A model generated the notes under the pieces. The model was not told the origin of the DNA. It did not search any database and was given only the letters and a program-made list of their open reading frames with translations. From Pterois miles (taxonomy: Eukaryota > Chordata > Actinopteri > Perciformes > Scorpaenidae), in NCBI GenBank assembly GCA_947000775.1, contig CAMQGK010000328.1, forward strand, positions 3,257,501 to 3,321,500: 64,000 nt of DNA, read 5' to 3'. The stretch's first letter is position 1; each line of letters starts with the position of its first letter. The translations under genes and the position numbers were made by a program. Shown piece by piece: positions 37,945 through 50,994 of the stretch.

Positions 37945-38167
37945 GCCAACCCTGTTGTTCTCCGTGTCAAACTCCAACACAGCAGCACTCAGCTATTGCT
38001 ATTTGGAGGGGCTTTACATAACTTATCTTAGGCAAAGCCTTACAGTTTAGAGAAAAGTTTTTCATCGGGTGCATGAAATTAATATGTAATAAGAGTGGAA
38101 TAACAAGGACGATGGGAGGGTAGAATAATCAATGGGGAGGGATCGATGCCTGCATTCTCCATTGGTC
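36894..38167. other. Non-coding, nothing recognised
   Basis: AT-rich. A 121-codon frame at 37159-37524 is lysine/phenylalanine-rich without a domain and is probably chance. An AAT tract lies at 37912. Confidence 0.45.
37912..37943 (+). repeat. (AAT)n microsatellite
   Basis: About ten AAT units. Confidence 0.9.
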
Positions 38168-38222
38168 TATTGAATTTCCCTCTGGGGATTAATATAGGGT
38201 TCATCCTATCTTATCTTATCCT
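38168..38222 (+). mobile_element. L2-type 3' tail fragment
   Basis: TTGAATTTCCCTCTGGGGAT, then TAATATAGGG and (ATCTT)n, resembles the shared L2/SINE tail. It lies about 65 bases upstream of the TAAR pseudogene start. Confidence 0.55.
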
Positions 38223-38284
38223 CGTCTCTCTCAGAGAGATGCTTGAGCTCAGCAGGTTCAGGTCATCACCTCTTCTAGTACTGC

Positions 38285-39225
38285 ATGATGGACGGCCTGG
38301 ATGGAGAGGAGCTCTGCTGCCTTCCACGTCTGAACTCGTGCTGCAGGGGTTTAATGCGTCCCATCTCTGAGACCATCATCCTCTACACGCTGCTCTTCTC
38401 CATCATTGTGCTCTCAGCCTGCTGGTTATCATCTCCATCTTCATCTTCAGACAGCTTCAGACTCCCTCCAACCTGCTCCAGCTCTCCTTGGCCATCTCAG
38501 ACTTCCTTGTTGGGCTGCTGGTGATCCCAGTGGAAGCGGTGCAATTCTTGGAGCTCTGTTGGGTGCAGGGTGAGCTCCTGTGCATTGCGTCTCTCATTGT
38601 CGGCTTCCTCTCAACTCAGCCTCTATGGGGCATGTGGTGCTCATATCGATCGATAGTTTTGTAGCTATGTGTTATCCTCTGTAGTACCACAACAAAGTCA
38701 CTCGCAGCAGAAGTGAGGTGTTGGTGTGTCTATGCTGGCTCTGCTCAATTCTCAACACCCAAATACTTCTCTGGGGATTGTTCGATAAAGATTGACAATT
38801 TCTCTGCAATTGCCGACCCTATGTTCTTGTTTCTCTTCCCCTGCACAGTCATCCTCATTCTGTACATGAGAGCGTCTATTGTGGCAGTGTCTCAGGCTTG
38901 TACCATGCGGTCTCATATTACAGTGGTTGCAGTTGAAGTCACTGCAGAGAAATCACAGAGAAAAGCAGCTAGGACTCTGCGTATGATCACATCAGTGTTT
39001 TTGGTGACAGGACAGGACACCTCAATTGATTCTCCAGTTTGGGTATTTGTGTCCATCTTCTTGTGTATTAGTTCTTGCTTGAACCTGATCATATACGCTT
39101 TTTTCTATCCATGGTTTAGAAAAGCTGTCCAGATTACTGTCACCCTGAAAACACTTGGAGGAGCAGGGCTCCTATTGTGCAAATTTAATTTAAAGTCACT
39201 CCACAGTTCTTTTTGTGACCTATAA
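38285..39225 (+). pseudogene. Trace amine-associated receptor (TAAR) pseudogene
   Basis: Remnant of a single-exon class A GPCR of the teleost TAAR family, which are olfactory amine receptors. In order: an N-terminus (ATG near 38288) with GEELCCLPRLNSCC; TM1 up to IIVLS, then a frameshift; IFRQLQTPSNLLQLSLAISD and FLVGLLVIPVEAVQFLELCW (TM2 to extracellular loop 1); a second frameshift near 38610; then SASMGHVVLISIDSFVAMCY, where the DRY motif reads DSF. In-frame stops follow near 38680 and 38795. An open frame from about 38713 carries LYMRASIVAVSQACTMRSH, KAARTLRMITSVFLV and IIYAFFYPWFRKAVQITVTL (TM7/helix 8). TM6 is cut short after SVFLV, with its conserved proline region lost. With two frameshifts, at least two stops and a lost DRY it cannot make a receptor. 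The family call is from recalled motifs. Confidence 0.88.
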
Positions 39226-40203
39226 TCACCTGGCAACTGAACGTGTTGCAAAAATGATGTGACAAAAGAGTATGCAAACGCAGCACGCAACATCATAACG
39301 GATTATCTAAAGCAAGAAGGCCAAACATATGATAGTTTCAGCCTCTTAAATGTGCTAATTTTCAACTTTTCCACATCTTACATTATAGTAAACAGAATAT
39401 TTTGGGGTTTTGGACAGCGGGTCAATCAAAAAAGGAGATCTGAATGTGTCAAAGTGTAATGGTCTTTTTTGGGCTATTTTCTGACATTTTATACAGTAGA
39501 CCAAACTATCAGTTGAGTAAACTAGAAAATAATCAGCAAATTTCATTTTATAATGAACATAGTTGTTGGTTTGTGTAATAATAGTTTTCCTAGGTAAGCC
39601 ATGTCTTATAAAAACCAAACGTATAATTATCAAATACAGCATGTTGTATACCTTTAACTCTGAACCTATGTGGACCTTAACAGACTGAACCTGATGCGCT
39701 TCCTACAGGTGAAACCTGCTTTATGCTTCGATAAACAGCATTATTACCGCACTGTCTTATGTTGGGTGGGTCTATTTAATCACCATTACAAAAATAATGT
39801 CCAAATCACATCCATTTTGAAAAAAAAAAAAAAAAATGCAGACTTTATAGTATTTATGTCTCCCTTGGTTTAATAAAACTATGAATGCTCTTGTTTGTCT
39901 TGGTCAAATAAAAAAAGTGTCATATAAAAAGGGAACAATCTGGAGGGAAAATTACTCTTAATACTCAAAAATTAAGATGCAGATATGTTGTGTACAAATA
40001 TAGCACGATAACAAATTGCACTGGTTTTGTTTTTGATGACGATTGTGTGCAAATAATCATGATAAAGACATTTCAATGAACACAAATTTATTTTTGTAAA
40101 AATAATTATAAAAAACATTTATATTAGCATTTTGGTTTATTACAAAGCTTTGTAGAAAACAAATGATTTTAACAAACAAAAAACACATTTGATGCTGAAG
40201 TCT
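39226..40203. other. nsmce1 3' region and intergenic DNA
   Basis: AT-rich. It holds the probable nsmce1 3' untranslated region at its right side (AATAAA on the minus strand near 40141 and 40092), then intergenic sequence reaching the TAAR pseudogene. Confidence 0.5.
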
Positions 40204-43200
40204 TCATCTCCTGGACTGAGACTGGGGCTGTCTGACTTCTGTAATGGACAGAACAAATAATACGATGATAATAATACATTTATTTTCTCCATACATCTAT
40301 TCATTTTCATTCTATTAATTAATACATCTAAAAGGAAGCCCAATATATTATGTGGTTTTCAAAGGTCAACTAAAAATAAAAAAGAAAGAAAAGGTCAACA
40401 TATTTCAAAGTGTAGTCCTTTCTCAATCATTTATCTTATATAAACAATTTAGACAGCAGTAGATCAATATATTGAACCACATTACTTCTTATCATTATTA
40501 ATTATTGTTAAAAAAATTAAAATGTGTTTTCTGGAAAGCAAAGCATCATGGGAATGGATGTGGAAGGTGGCAGTTTGTAGTATGTAAGTAATGGTATGTC
40601 ATGTAATTATAGTAAGTACATATGTGTGTAAACGACATCTATAAATAAAGAATAAATACCAGGGATTTCATGTGGCCAGAAGTCATCACATGCTGGACAC
40701 CGCGGTTCTGATCTTCCTTTAAAGTATCTGGCCACACACGGGTTGTGTATTTTTATTCCACATGTCGGATTCTCACAAATTTGGCACTGAAAATCGAAGT
40801 AAAACAATCAGATCAGATCAATACTGCGAGCAAACATATTTTTTAAAGATCTGTTTTGTCACACATTAGCTGAACTCAAGCAAAAATGATCACTATCTGC
40901 AAAAGAGGCGAGGAACAAATCATCACGACACAGGAAGTAGAACCGAAAAGAACTGAAACCGACAGGAAAAAAAAGCATCACAATTACATCATCTTAGTGT
41001 GTCTGTTTGTACCGCACAAACACACAAAATCATATTATTAAAAAAGTAAATTATCAATCATATCTATGCTGTTACTCGAGTTTGACTTCCCAAGCGTTCG
41101 CTTCTTCAGACTACAATTATAATTACTTTCACTCCTCTGAATCTTATCTCCAGACAGCTTCAAATAGTGCAATTATATCATGATATTTATTAATTGAATT
41201 AAAACAAAGGTAGTGATTTCATGAAATTAGTACCGGAGTACTGAAAGTAGTATTCAGAGATTCTGAATGACAGATTTCTAATTCATTTCATTCACACAGG
41301 ATATAAAGTTCATACAGAGTAAACACTTACCTGGAAAGCGATGTTGTGACAGATGTGGCACACTTTGATCTGCTCCTGATACATTTTGCGAATGTACGGC
41401 TCCATCTCTATAATACATCTGGTGGACAAAGTGTATTCACCGCGTTTCTGCATTAATGAGCAGAAATCAATTACAAATCAAATAAACCAAACGTAGAGCA
41501 AGATGTGGTTTAATACCACAGCAAAGAGACTGGTCAAATCACATCGGTTAGTCGACTTCAGTTTGTACTGATTGTCCTTTTAAGTGATGAATTATAAATG
41601 TAGGATACAGCGCCATCAACGTGTAATGCAAACTTGTTTTAATGCCACGAGTTGGGCCCATATGAATGCCCCCCTCATGTCGTATTCACAACCTCGTAAG
41701 GGGAAAGTTTCTGAAAGCTCAGAGTTCACGACTTGTGACGTGTTTGTTGATGTTGTGAGAAATGGTGGAGCCCATGGAAGTTCATTTATCGCGGCATAAT
41801 AAGTTAATATTGTACAGTATATTGTAACTGTTGTCATATATTGTTTTTCTTGGTCATTTTATAATTTGTCTGAGGAAAATGTTGATATTCAACGACCTCA
41901 TCTTTCTCCTTTATGCCTTTGCATTTCCTGCCTCGTGTTACCTACTAGCTGGCTTGCTAAACCGTTAACCTCTGTGGCTTTTAGACTCAGACAGTAACGT
42001 TAATATTGCCGTTGCTTAGCAGCAGTGTTCTTCATGACTTCACCATTGAACGCAACACAAGTTCACAAGTAGCATTTGAAGGCACCATTTATCACATTAA
42101 TGCAATCAAACTCTCAGAGGTTGAAGCGGCTCAGTTTTAAAGCTGGAGTGAAGACACTGACATCATATGAAATTAGAAAACCTAAAGAACTGGTACCAGC
42201 GACGTCATAATAGCTTGTCGTGAAGGAGGTTAAATAATGCTATAAAATTACGCTAAATTTTGAAAAACACCAGTCTCCCCTTTACAGACATGCCCACTTT
42301 ATGATAATCCCAGTCAGTCTGGATCAAGTCATAGTCAAGTCAGCACTCTGCCACACTGACAGCTGTTGTTGCCTGCTGGGCTGCAGTTCACCATGTTATG
42401 ATTGGAGCAGATTTTTTATGTTTAAGTCAGAACCTGTGAGGGTTTCTGAATAATATATCTCATTGTTTTGTGTGTTAATTGATTTCCAGTAAGAAATATA
42501 TACATACATTTGCATAAAACAACATATTTGTTCACTCCCATGTTGATAAGAGTATGAAATATTTGACAAATCTCCCTTTAAGGTACATTTTGCACAGATA
42601 AAAAATGTGATTAATTTGCGATTAATCACAATTAACGATAGACAATCATGCGATTCTGAATATTTGAATCGATTCACAGTTGTAGTTAGTTGCGAATGTC
42701 ATTTTAAGTCATTTGAAAAAATAAATCTATATGTAGTATGATGACTTTTGTTAACCTATATATAACTTCTCCATTCAACAGCAAAGTCTTGTTTGGGGAA
42801 TCTGATCAAGGATGTCAAAGCTACAATCATGACTGTCTAGCTTAAGATGGTGTGGTTTATTTCTACCATCACTTCTTATATTCTTGTTATGTACCAATCT
42901 TAAACAATATTTTAACAAATATGTGTGTGTTTACTTAGAGTGCTTGAATTGCTCTAAAAAACACTAATTTCTGTTCACACAAAAAGTGTTAGTAGTTAGT
43001 AGAAAATGGAGCAGAGAGAACCTAAACTAAATTTGATTTTGACACCCTGAGAGACACTGTGACACCCTGAGAGACACTGTGTTTTACCTCACTGAGCCAT
43101 TTGTCATGCACAAGTCGGTTCAAGAGATGCTCTGTCTCGCTCTTCTTCAGCTTTTTGGTGGTCAGGGTGTCTGCGCTGTTCAGAATATCGGTGGAGGAGG

Positions 43201-46200
43201 CCTTGCCGTTCTCAGAGCCCACGATCAGGTCCATCTGAACCACAACAGCTCAAGTTAGTCATGACAACACAGAAGAAGGCAAACATCTGTGTGTTTCCGC
43301 TGTGCTGAAATCGGACATTGAGAACTGAATAAAAGGAACAATCGAACTGATCTGGGTATACGGAGCCTTTCGGACAGAAGAATCACCAAGCAAACGGTCA
43401 CTCAGCTCATATTTGGGGTTGTGGAAGACTGATTTTTTTAACGGTTTAATGGTGGTGTGTGATATGAGACATATGCTACTACAAAGATAGCATGTTATTA
43501 CAAGACTGTTGTACTGCTTGGAATTATAATGTACAGGGATGTCTACCAAAGTGTATAATAAATGCTGATATGCAGGACTTCCTTCTGTGAATTTAACTCA
43601 CTGTTTTCCTGAACAGCTCCAGCTCATTGTCAGCATAGTCTGACGACATCCTGGTGACATCAGTCTCAGTCGTGTTCACCTGGACAGGATTTAAGGAAAA
43701 CGGCGGTTAACAATCCCTCCTTGTGTTTTAACATACTACATAATGTAGACAGCTTTCTTCTGACAGGTTTCTACAGGTTTACAAATCCATTCATCAATTT
43801 GCAGTTATTTTCAAAATTTATACAGTACATCTTTCACTCCACAACTGATAGATATAAAAATATATTCATGCACTTTTGATTCAGTGGCCCTTAATCCTGG
43901 ATTAAGTGAGCTACCATTAATGATGAGTGATCACAAGGTAATGTGACCTTGAACAAATGAACAGTAGCAAGACTGGAATAGCTCTAATAAACCAGATACT
44001 TAAATTCATCAATGTAAAGCTGACTTTAAATAGGCGCTTCAACTTCAACGTAATGAATTTATTGTTGTGTGTCACAATTATATCAGAGTTTCTACTGCCC
44101 AAAGCTGCAACAGGGGTGGGAGCTATGAACACAATATGTTTGTTTTATTGACACAAATGGTTCCCATCTGCAGATATGCACTTTTAAATGAAACAGCACT
44201 ATTTTGTAATTGAGAGCAAATGGACCCCCTGACAGAGTGCTCTGGACCCACTCTGAGAATCACTGCCCTGTACAGTACAATCATTGCAAGAGAGAGAACA
44301 ATTCCCTGATATCAACGGATATCAGTTTTTCATTTAATGTGTGTTTGCCAAAGTCCCCACTAGATAGAAGTATTACAGCACAAATAGCAACCTGCTGAAT
44401 TTTGAGTAGGTTGGTGAGAGAGGAAAGATTTTGGTGTTCTGCAAGCCATTCAGACTTCAACGTAAACTGGTTAAGATCCTTTCTGATTAATGGTGACACT
44501 TTAGTACAGCCAAAAGACGATATTTCTTACTGTATGTGTTATAAAGCAGGTGTCTGTACAATTTAATTACCAGCAGAATTCCACCCATGCTGCACAAATA
44601 GACTCTCCCAAACACTAAATTGCAGTTGTGTTAAGATCCCTGGCAAAGCCCAAATGTACTCACCAGCAACAGCTCACATGATCACCACGTAATAATGATA
44701 CTGATAAATACAGCCCAACGTCATCAAGACGGGGCTTTTATGTTGACGCCAAACCATTAGCCTTAAAGCTTCAGTAGGCAGGATATTTTTGGCATCACTA
44801 GACAAAAATTTCACAATAACCTTTCAGCATATTGTACTTCAGTTTATCTATTGAATCTAACCTGTGACAGGAGACTTTGGCCAATCACAGGTCATTTGAG
44901 AGAGAGATAGAGCGTTCCTATTGGCTGTGCTGCGGCTGATGGGTGGTGTCTGGTATTTCATCAACTGACCTCAACATGGCTGCTGGGTCACAAGCTTTCT
45001 CATTTTACAGCTTATCAGTAACTACAACATTTGAGGAGAGAAATAGTCGTTACAGTAACAGAATATTGATTCATATTTGATCAGCGCTGCCTAGTTTGAC
45101 TGTTTGATCAGAGTTTGTGAGTGACTGACAGCTGCTCAGAGACGACAGACCCCAGCTCGGCTTTGATCGGTTGCTCCTCCGGTCTGTGAAATCCTGCAGA
45201 TGCCGTTAAGAGCACCGGAGGACACCAAGGTAAGTGATTTTTTTTGCAGATTACCTGTCTCATGTACTATTGTCAGGAGATTGACTATTTCATAAAAATA
45301 ACTCTTTTTAAAAATCATATTTGCTCCAGTTCTATCCACTGCGGCGTTAACATGTTAAAATGGTTGTGTTAACATGTTTTTTTTCTGTTGTCTTAAAAAG
45401 TAAAAATTTGATATATTAATGTAGACGCAGGAATCAATGTTTTGACTCAGTCTGTGTTCAGTACTTTTGGGGAGTTCTGATAGATAGCCTAGTCGTTCAT
45501 TCTCAGCTTAAAGAAAATAGGTGAATGTTGAAATTATTTTCCAGGACAACATAAGATTTACCAGGACATTTTACTTTCTCTCATATTTGCAATGTGTTTC
45601 CCACAAAAATTGGTTAAATATGTTCCAGAAGGCATGGGAAACCTGTTTTAAGATCTAGTCATTTTAATGGTCAAATAATGTGTAACATCTAAAGACCATT
45701 GGTAGTTTTTCTTTGATTAACTGAGCGTCTGTGCATGTTTGACTTTGCCGGACATGCAGGCAAAGCAAAGTTTCTTTTGTGATACAGGGGCCTGGGAGTG
45801 CCTCAGGATCCCCCAGTCAGAGCTGGTTAATGCCGCCCAGGAAAGGGAAGTTTGGGGTCCCCTGCTGGAGCTGCTGCCCCCAGGACCCGACCCCGGATAA
45901 GAGGTTGACAATAAGTGAGTGAGTGACAGTTGTGCTTCATGTCCGACTGTGTACTGTCACTACACAGGTTCTAGTCCTGTGGCATTCACTTCCTCGATTC
46001 ACAGACCAACACTTTTAAAATAATCACTTATTAGGAAAACAGGAATTAAACTCACTAACCAAGGCGTAGAACTGGTGACCACTGTTTTCAGACATCCCTT
46101 TTCTAATCTGCATGAACAAGGGCTGCAGCTTTGAGTTGATGGCATCAATGAAATCATCCAGTTTGTCAGGGCTGTGCTGTGCTGTAAACACCAAGGATAA

Positions 46201-46708
46201 AAAAGAAGACTTATATCTAACACTCACTCCATATTCTCCATAAGTCTCCTCACATTATTTCATGTGCTTTTGTTTTAGATTAGATTTAACTGGGTGGGCT
46301 GGTATCTGCAAATTATTCCTTTATTGTGGAGATTTCAATTTCTGTCTAACATTTTCAGAATCAATCATAAGGCAAATTATATGCCCAAATCTTACATATT
46401 CCCATAAAGATTATATAAAGTTAAAATGGTCCCTGTAAGAGACAATGGAAGCACTGAGTTGAACGTCAAAGGTGAAAACAATCAAAATAGACAATCACAG
46501 ATCTGCTATAAACCCTGTCCAGATACAGAGGGGAAGTCCATATATCCTGGATCAATCAGTAACTGATTGTATGTATAGAAAATGACTCACTGTTGTGGGT
46601 TTCACTGCAATATTGATAGAGCGTCCTCGCCGCTTGTTCATCAACGATGCCACTGGACATCATGGTCTGTAGGAACCGTCGATGGCTGTCTCCCATCTGT
46701 CTTGACAT
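40204..46708 (-). CDS. nsmce1: NSMCE1/Nse1, SMC5/6 complex RING-like subunit (7 coding exons, complete)
   Basis: Nse1 pairs with the MAGE-like Nse3 and kleisin Nse4 in the SMC5/6 complex, which acts in DNA repair in the nucleus. Coding exons in transcript order: 46708-46591, 46181-46060, 43679-43602, 43234-43088, 41447-41331, 40786-40660 and 40238-40204. All have AG/GT borders and consistent phase, giving 247 residues (human 266). The protein starts MSRQMGDSHRRFLQ and has winged-helix segments such as DKLDDFIDAINSKLQPL and HLLNRLVHDKWLSE. The C-terminal C4HC3 RING-like zinc domain is complete: VCHICHN, CQICENPTCGIKIHNPC, then RCPACDDFWPHEIP. The tail EVRQPQSQSRR is shorter than in mammals. 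The start is the first ATG of its exon, after a TTTCAG acceptor, so the 5' untranslated region is probably split. AATAAA signals on the minus strand at about 40141-40136 and 40092-40087 could serve for polyadenylation. Confidence 0.96.
41600..42085 (+). repeat. Dispersed repeat F, copy 3, in nsmce1 intron
   Basis: Same block order as 25040-25600, diverged by roughly a tenth by eye. It lies between nsmce1 exons 4 and 5. Confidence 0.7.
42590..42690. mobile_element. Degenerate MITE fragment (ATTAATCRCAATTAA type)
   Basis: GATTAATCACAATTAACGAT and GCGATTCTGAATATTTGAAT-CGATT resemble a common teleost element built on repeated ATTAATC motifs. Only a fragment is visible, in an nsmce1 intron. Confidence 0.4.
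44762..45349 (+). mobile_element. MITE family B copy, most complete, in nsmce1 intron 2
   Basis: Starts TTAAAGCTTCAGTAGGCAGG and ends TCTATCCACTGCGGCGTTAA, whose reverse complement (TTAACGCCGCAGTGG) forms an imperfect terminal inverted repeat. It has no coding capacity. It is the reference for the other copies in the window. Confidence 0.75.
45780..45925 (+). mobile_element. RTE/Rex-type LINE 3' end
   Basis: Contains GGGAGTGCCTCAGGATCCCC, GGAAGTTTGGGGTCCCCTGC and ACCCGACCCCGGATAAG, ending in a short (TGAG)n tail. This is the widely dispersed 3' end of teleost RTE-like elements as I recall it. It lies in nsmce1 intron 2 on the strand opposite the gene's sense strand. Confidence 0.6.
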
Positions 46709-46989
46709 GTCTGTGGACTGAAATAGACAATCAGAAAACAGGCTTACAGTCATAAACTTAATATATATTGGGAAGTGGTTATTAAAGTACTGTACCAGTA
46801 CAATACTATTAAATTGGTAACTTAGCAAGCTAACGTTAATGCTGAATACAACAACGTTAAAGTAGCTAGCTAGCTAACGTTAAGCTAACCTAACCGTTAG
46901 GTTGACCTCGGATACTTGAAGTTTAGTCTTACGGCGGCTCAAATGTTGAATGTTTAGCAGAAACGACCTCGTTAAGTCAAAATAAGTCG

Positions 46990-47080
46990 TGAACAAGTTT
47001 ACCAACCGACTCCTTCAATCCGCTAAGCGCGCCTCTTGTTGGTTTTCCTCCTTGCTGACTTCCGGTAGTTGGCTCAGGAG
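46990..47080 (-). promoter_or_regulatory. nsmce1: Probable nsmce1 promoter and noncoding first exon
   Basis: The first coding exon of nsmce1 begins at an acceptor (first exon base 46717), so a noncoding exon must lie upstream. On the minus strand a donor GGTTG/GTAAAC sits at 47003-46997. About 60 bases before it is CCGGAAGTC (about 47066-47058), an ETS-type element common in housekeeping promoters, in a local CpG-rich patch. The exon-promoter assignment is inference from position and motifs. Confidence 0.45.
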
Positions 47081-47579
47081 GGCGAACAGAGGAGAGGTCA
47101 TATGTCACCATCGCGTCACAATGCTGGGGTAATGCACATGCGCGGTGTGAACTCGCTCAAAGTGACGCACCGCTGTAGTCATACTGCGCATGTGTCAAAC
47201 ATATAGCCCAAACCTCTTTCAATACGCCTTGTTGTTGGCATGTGTTGTGAAATAAGCGCCATGTGCAGCTCTGGACGAAACATCCAGCACAGCAACAAAA
47301 CACTCAATTTCTCTCCAAACACTGAACAATATGAGGGATGCAATAAAAAAAAAAAAAATATTCATAAAAATGGAGGTGATTAAATTATCTGGTGATTTAA
47401 TTCATCTAAAGAAGATTTGACAAAAACAGTCATGATATGATGAAACCTCAGCCGCCTCTTACATCCATCATTCACAACATAAAATTGTCATTTATCATTT
47501 AAGGAGAGTGGCCTCAAGGGCGGTGATGAAAATGTTTATATTATCTTCACAGTTATTAATATTATTATTATTATTTTAA

Positions 47580-47760
47580 TCTGTGCCTTGTTTGTTTTTT
47601 TTTTGTCTGTTTTTAAATTCTTAGCTCCTACTTGTGTTATTTTAACCCTTGTTTTGAGTATTATATGTTCACACCGTGGGTCTGAGGGAAACAGCATTTC
47701 GATCCTCTAAATGTCCTGCACATATCGCACAATAAAGACAATAAAGTTGACTTTGACTTA
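47580..47760 (+). mobile_element. LINE 3' end fragment
   Basis: AACAGCATTTCGATCCTCTA followed by ATGTCCTGCACATAT and ACAATAAAGTTGACTTTGAC is the usual 3' end of an L2/Rex-like teleost LINE. There is no coding remnant upstream. It lies between nsmce1 and vps37a. Confidence 0.55.
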
Positions 47761-47949
47761 TGAATTAATAGCGCAAGTTATGAAAATGTATGTGAATTGA
47801 AAAAGTGATAAATTGTCAGTTGATTTGATATTGACATTTTACCTGAAAGTTTTGATCTGATAATAAACACTTGAGCATACATCATTCACAACACCTAAGT
47901 GACATTTAGTATTTACAGCACACAATTTTTGTTATTTCTACCCTATCAC

Positions 47950-48030
47950 CCTTTTTGACCAACAATTTAAACTGCGGACAATCATGCAATTAATCACGAT
48001 CAACTATGTGAATCGACTGACAGCCCTACG
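47950..48030. mobile_element. Degenerate MITE fragment (ATTAATCRCGAT type)
   Basis: GCAATTAATCACGATCAACT and GAATCGACTGACAGCCCTA end like the common teleost element that starts CAGGGCTGTC. Only one end is recognisable. Confidence 0.45.
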
Positions 48031-50822
48031 TACTATATACTGGGACATGGTTATCACAGGAAAGTACTGTTAAACCCCAACAGTTGCATGTTTATCCAAT
48101 CCTGCACACAGAGACAACAAACTCCCCATTAAGGAGTCACCTTTATTGGCGTCAGCTGTCCTGCTAACACCTGTTAAGATGTGTGAACATGTTACTTTGG
48201 TAGCAGGATTCACTACTTTCTGGTATCACCTTCCCCATAAGACACAGATCATTTATGTGCAATAGTTCACTGTAAGTATTCACAGTATGTTCCTTTTTAT
48301 ATTAACAAGGAAGTGGCTGGACTGCATGTTTTCATATGTTGAATTACTGTTACAATCAAGGCAACACATTCAGTGTTACAGTACTTGATCTTAATAAATG
48401 CTTTGACAATGCAAGTAAAGCAAACAAGTTTTTTTCTAAATGCTTTATTACTCTAACAAATTAAATAAGAACATATAATACAAGGTGTCTGAGTCGTTGA
48501 TTACAATATAGCCTATTATTAACATTATTTAAATACAGTATCCAATGTCATTGAGTTTTACTGCAGCATTTAACCCTAATATTCCTCAACATTATCCCAA
48601 ATCTTCAGAGGCTCTTCACCAAAAAACATTTCAACTTCCAAAGGTGTCAGTAAATAGTCGGGTTATCGTAACGATGCTCATCGTATTCAGTGTGTTTACA
48701 TGGACACAAATAAGTCAACTTGTGCAAAAGGAGCAGAATTAAGGTGATTAAACCGTTTATATGGTTTACTCTGCTCTAATTTCCAGATAACCTCAGTTTA
48801 CAGAACACGTTTGTTAAACTGGAAAATGTCTGATATAGTTTACTAACCTTCAAGGAAACATTTTATGAGCTCCTCACAAACATTATACAGCAAAAGAAAA
48901 TTGTGTTCTAGATTACGCTGACTCTGATTTTGAGGTACAGTAGATAAAACAGGTTATGATGTTAATGTTATGAGAATCAGAGTATTGCCTTGAATCGAAT
49001 TATTTATGTTTGTGCAAACACACTGATATTGAGGTTGTTTAAGACATTATTTAAAGGGGAAACACATCAGCTTCATAAAGAATCAACCGCTGTCCAAAAC
49101 TCATATGCAGAGTTTAAATTTTAAGCTCTCCTGACAACAATGCCATCCTTGCTTCTGTTCTATTGTCTAAAATCCCACATTTGTTTTGTTAAATTACAAA
49201 TGAGGAATGAACAGATCATCTTGACTTGGTGAAGTGACGCTGCCACTGCAGAGTTTCATGTAAACGTCGAGAACAACCAGTCCAATGTAAACAGTAGATT
49301 AGCAGTTCAAAGGTTGCTCCGTTTGCCTGTCCAGTATGACCTATCTGGGAAAATAAAGCAAGGACTTGACAATGATCTCAGAGATGGGGAATAGAGACGC
49401 CGACATTAGCATTTTAACAATTATTTTATGGTGATATTTACTTGCTCACTGCAGGGAAAAATGTGAGATTGGGAGTCCTGTCCTAAACAATTTGTACTTT
49501 CTTCCAAATGAGTTCACATCACCAACCACTCTGATCAGGTGCAGGTGTTGCTCTTATTGAGCAATGTGACATAAATTTAAAAAAAAAGAAACAAAACTCA
49601 TTGTCATCAAGTCAAAACTGGACAAACAGCATGTGCAACAGAAATTACCCATGGTATGATCAATCCTTAGTTATGTGGTGGTAAAGCTAGGCATGTGTCA
49701 CTCAGTCTCCCAGTTTTGGCCTCTTGTGGTGACTCAACAGCTTCTCCACTTTGTTCTCACACAATCCAACTTCAACAGTATTTTTAGCCCAGATCTGGGC
49801 ACTGTGGGCTTTCTTTTTTAGCCCTCCGCTGCTATCACGGTCCTCCTATTTCTCCAAAGTGCCCATTGTTGACTCAGTGTGCTTTTCGTCCCCTCAAATG
49901 TCTTTTATCCTTTTAGTTGGCAGCAGTTGGCTGAGAAAACACTGAACCTGAGGACCAAATGTAAAAAGTAAGAAAGAAGAAGAGAGTGAAGAGATGATGA
50001 TGATGACATATTGGTTTTCCCTGATAAAAATAAAGGGAACCACGAGCGCTACCTGTTGTGAAACAGTCAGCTGAGAACCACCAGTTTCCCTCCACAAAGA
50101 GACAAATGAGTCATGTGTGTTACGACTGGGGCAATTCACCCGTCTCCTGATTGGATACTATCATGACACTTGGGCAGCGATTCAATATGTAATGTGATTT
50201 TTAAGTATTGTTATTCTACAAGTACTGCGATTCAGTAATAGGATTTACTATTTATAACTGTTTTAAGTTGAATCATACACTTATAGGGACTTTTACTACA
50301 GAAAATAACTAAATTAATTCAGTAAAAATGTTTGATTTTCAACATGTATGTAGTCAGAGGTGTCCTAGAGTCAAATATATCAGTCAAATCATAGAATAAA
50401 GACATTTGGCACATAGGCACGTTACCGTGATACGATGTTTCCTGTCCATGATAGAGTTAGCATGCAGCTTTAGCCGTGATGTCTAGCTCTGGTTTTCCTG
50501 CAATGTGAAACCCAAAGTGTTCCCATACTGTCCTGTATGCATAGTGTTTACCACTCTAACATGAGGGTGCAGGTTGTATCCACACAGACCCTCCGCTGTT
50601 TGTTGTCTTGGCTGGCTGCAGTTTGTTTTGGTTGAAATACACGGGACGGATATGACTACAACATATTTAAAACTTCCTTCTACTCTACACTGACTCAAAT
50701 GAAGCAAATATGTAGATTCTGGCATTAAAAATCAATTTCAAAATCATTAAAAAAAAAATTGCGATACATAGGTGAATTGATTTTTTCCCCAGCCTCAGTA
50801 TGTGTTTTGTACCTTGTGTTCT

Positions 50823-50951
50823 CTAGTGGCTGGTAGGAAACTGTCCATGTGTGTTGATGGACTGTTGCAACTTTTCCTCTTTGGCCCTTCTGCTGTGGCA
50901 GAGCTGTGGAATAACACAAAAACAGTCAATGAATCTTTCCTCTTTAAAATG

Positions 50952-50994
<43 letters not shown>

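Larger units (their letters stand above)
47081..50822. other. Intergenic DNA and vps37a 3' region
   Basis: Between the nsmce1 promoter and the vps37a stop. The part next to 50822 must include the vps37a 3' untranslated region, but I could not fix its polyadenylation site. A LINE tail and a MITE fragment are listed separately. The remainder is AT-rich without gene signs. Confidence 0.5.
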
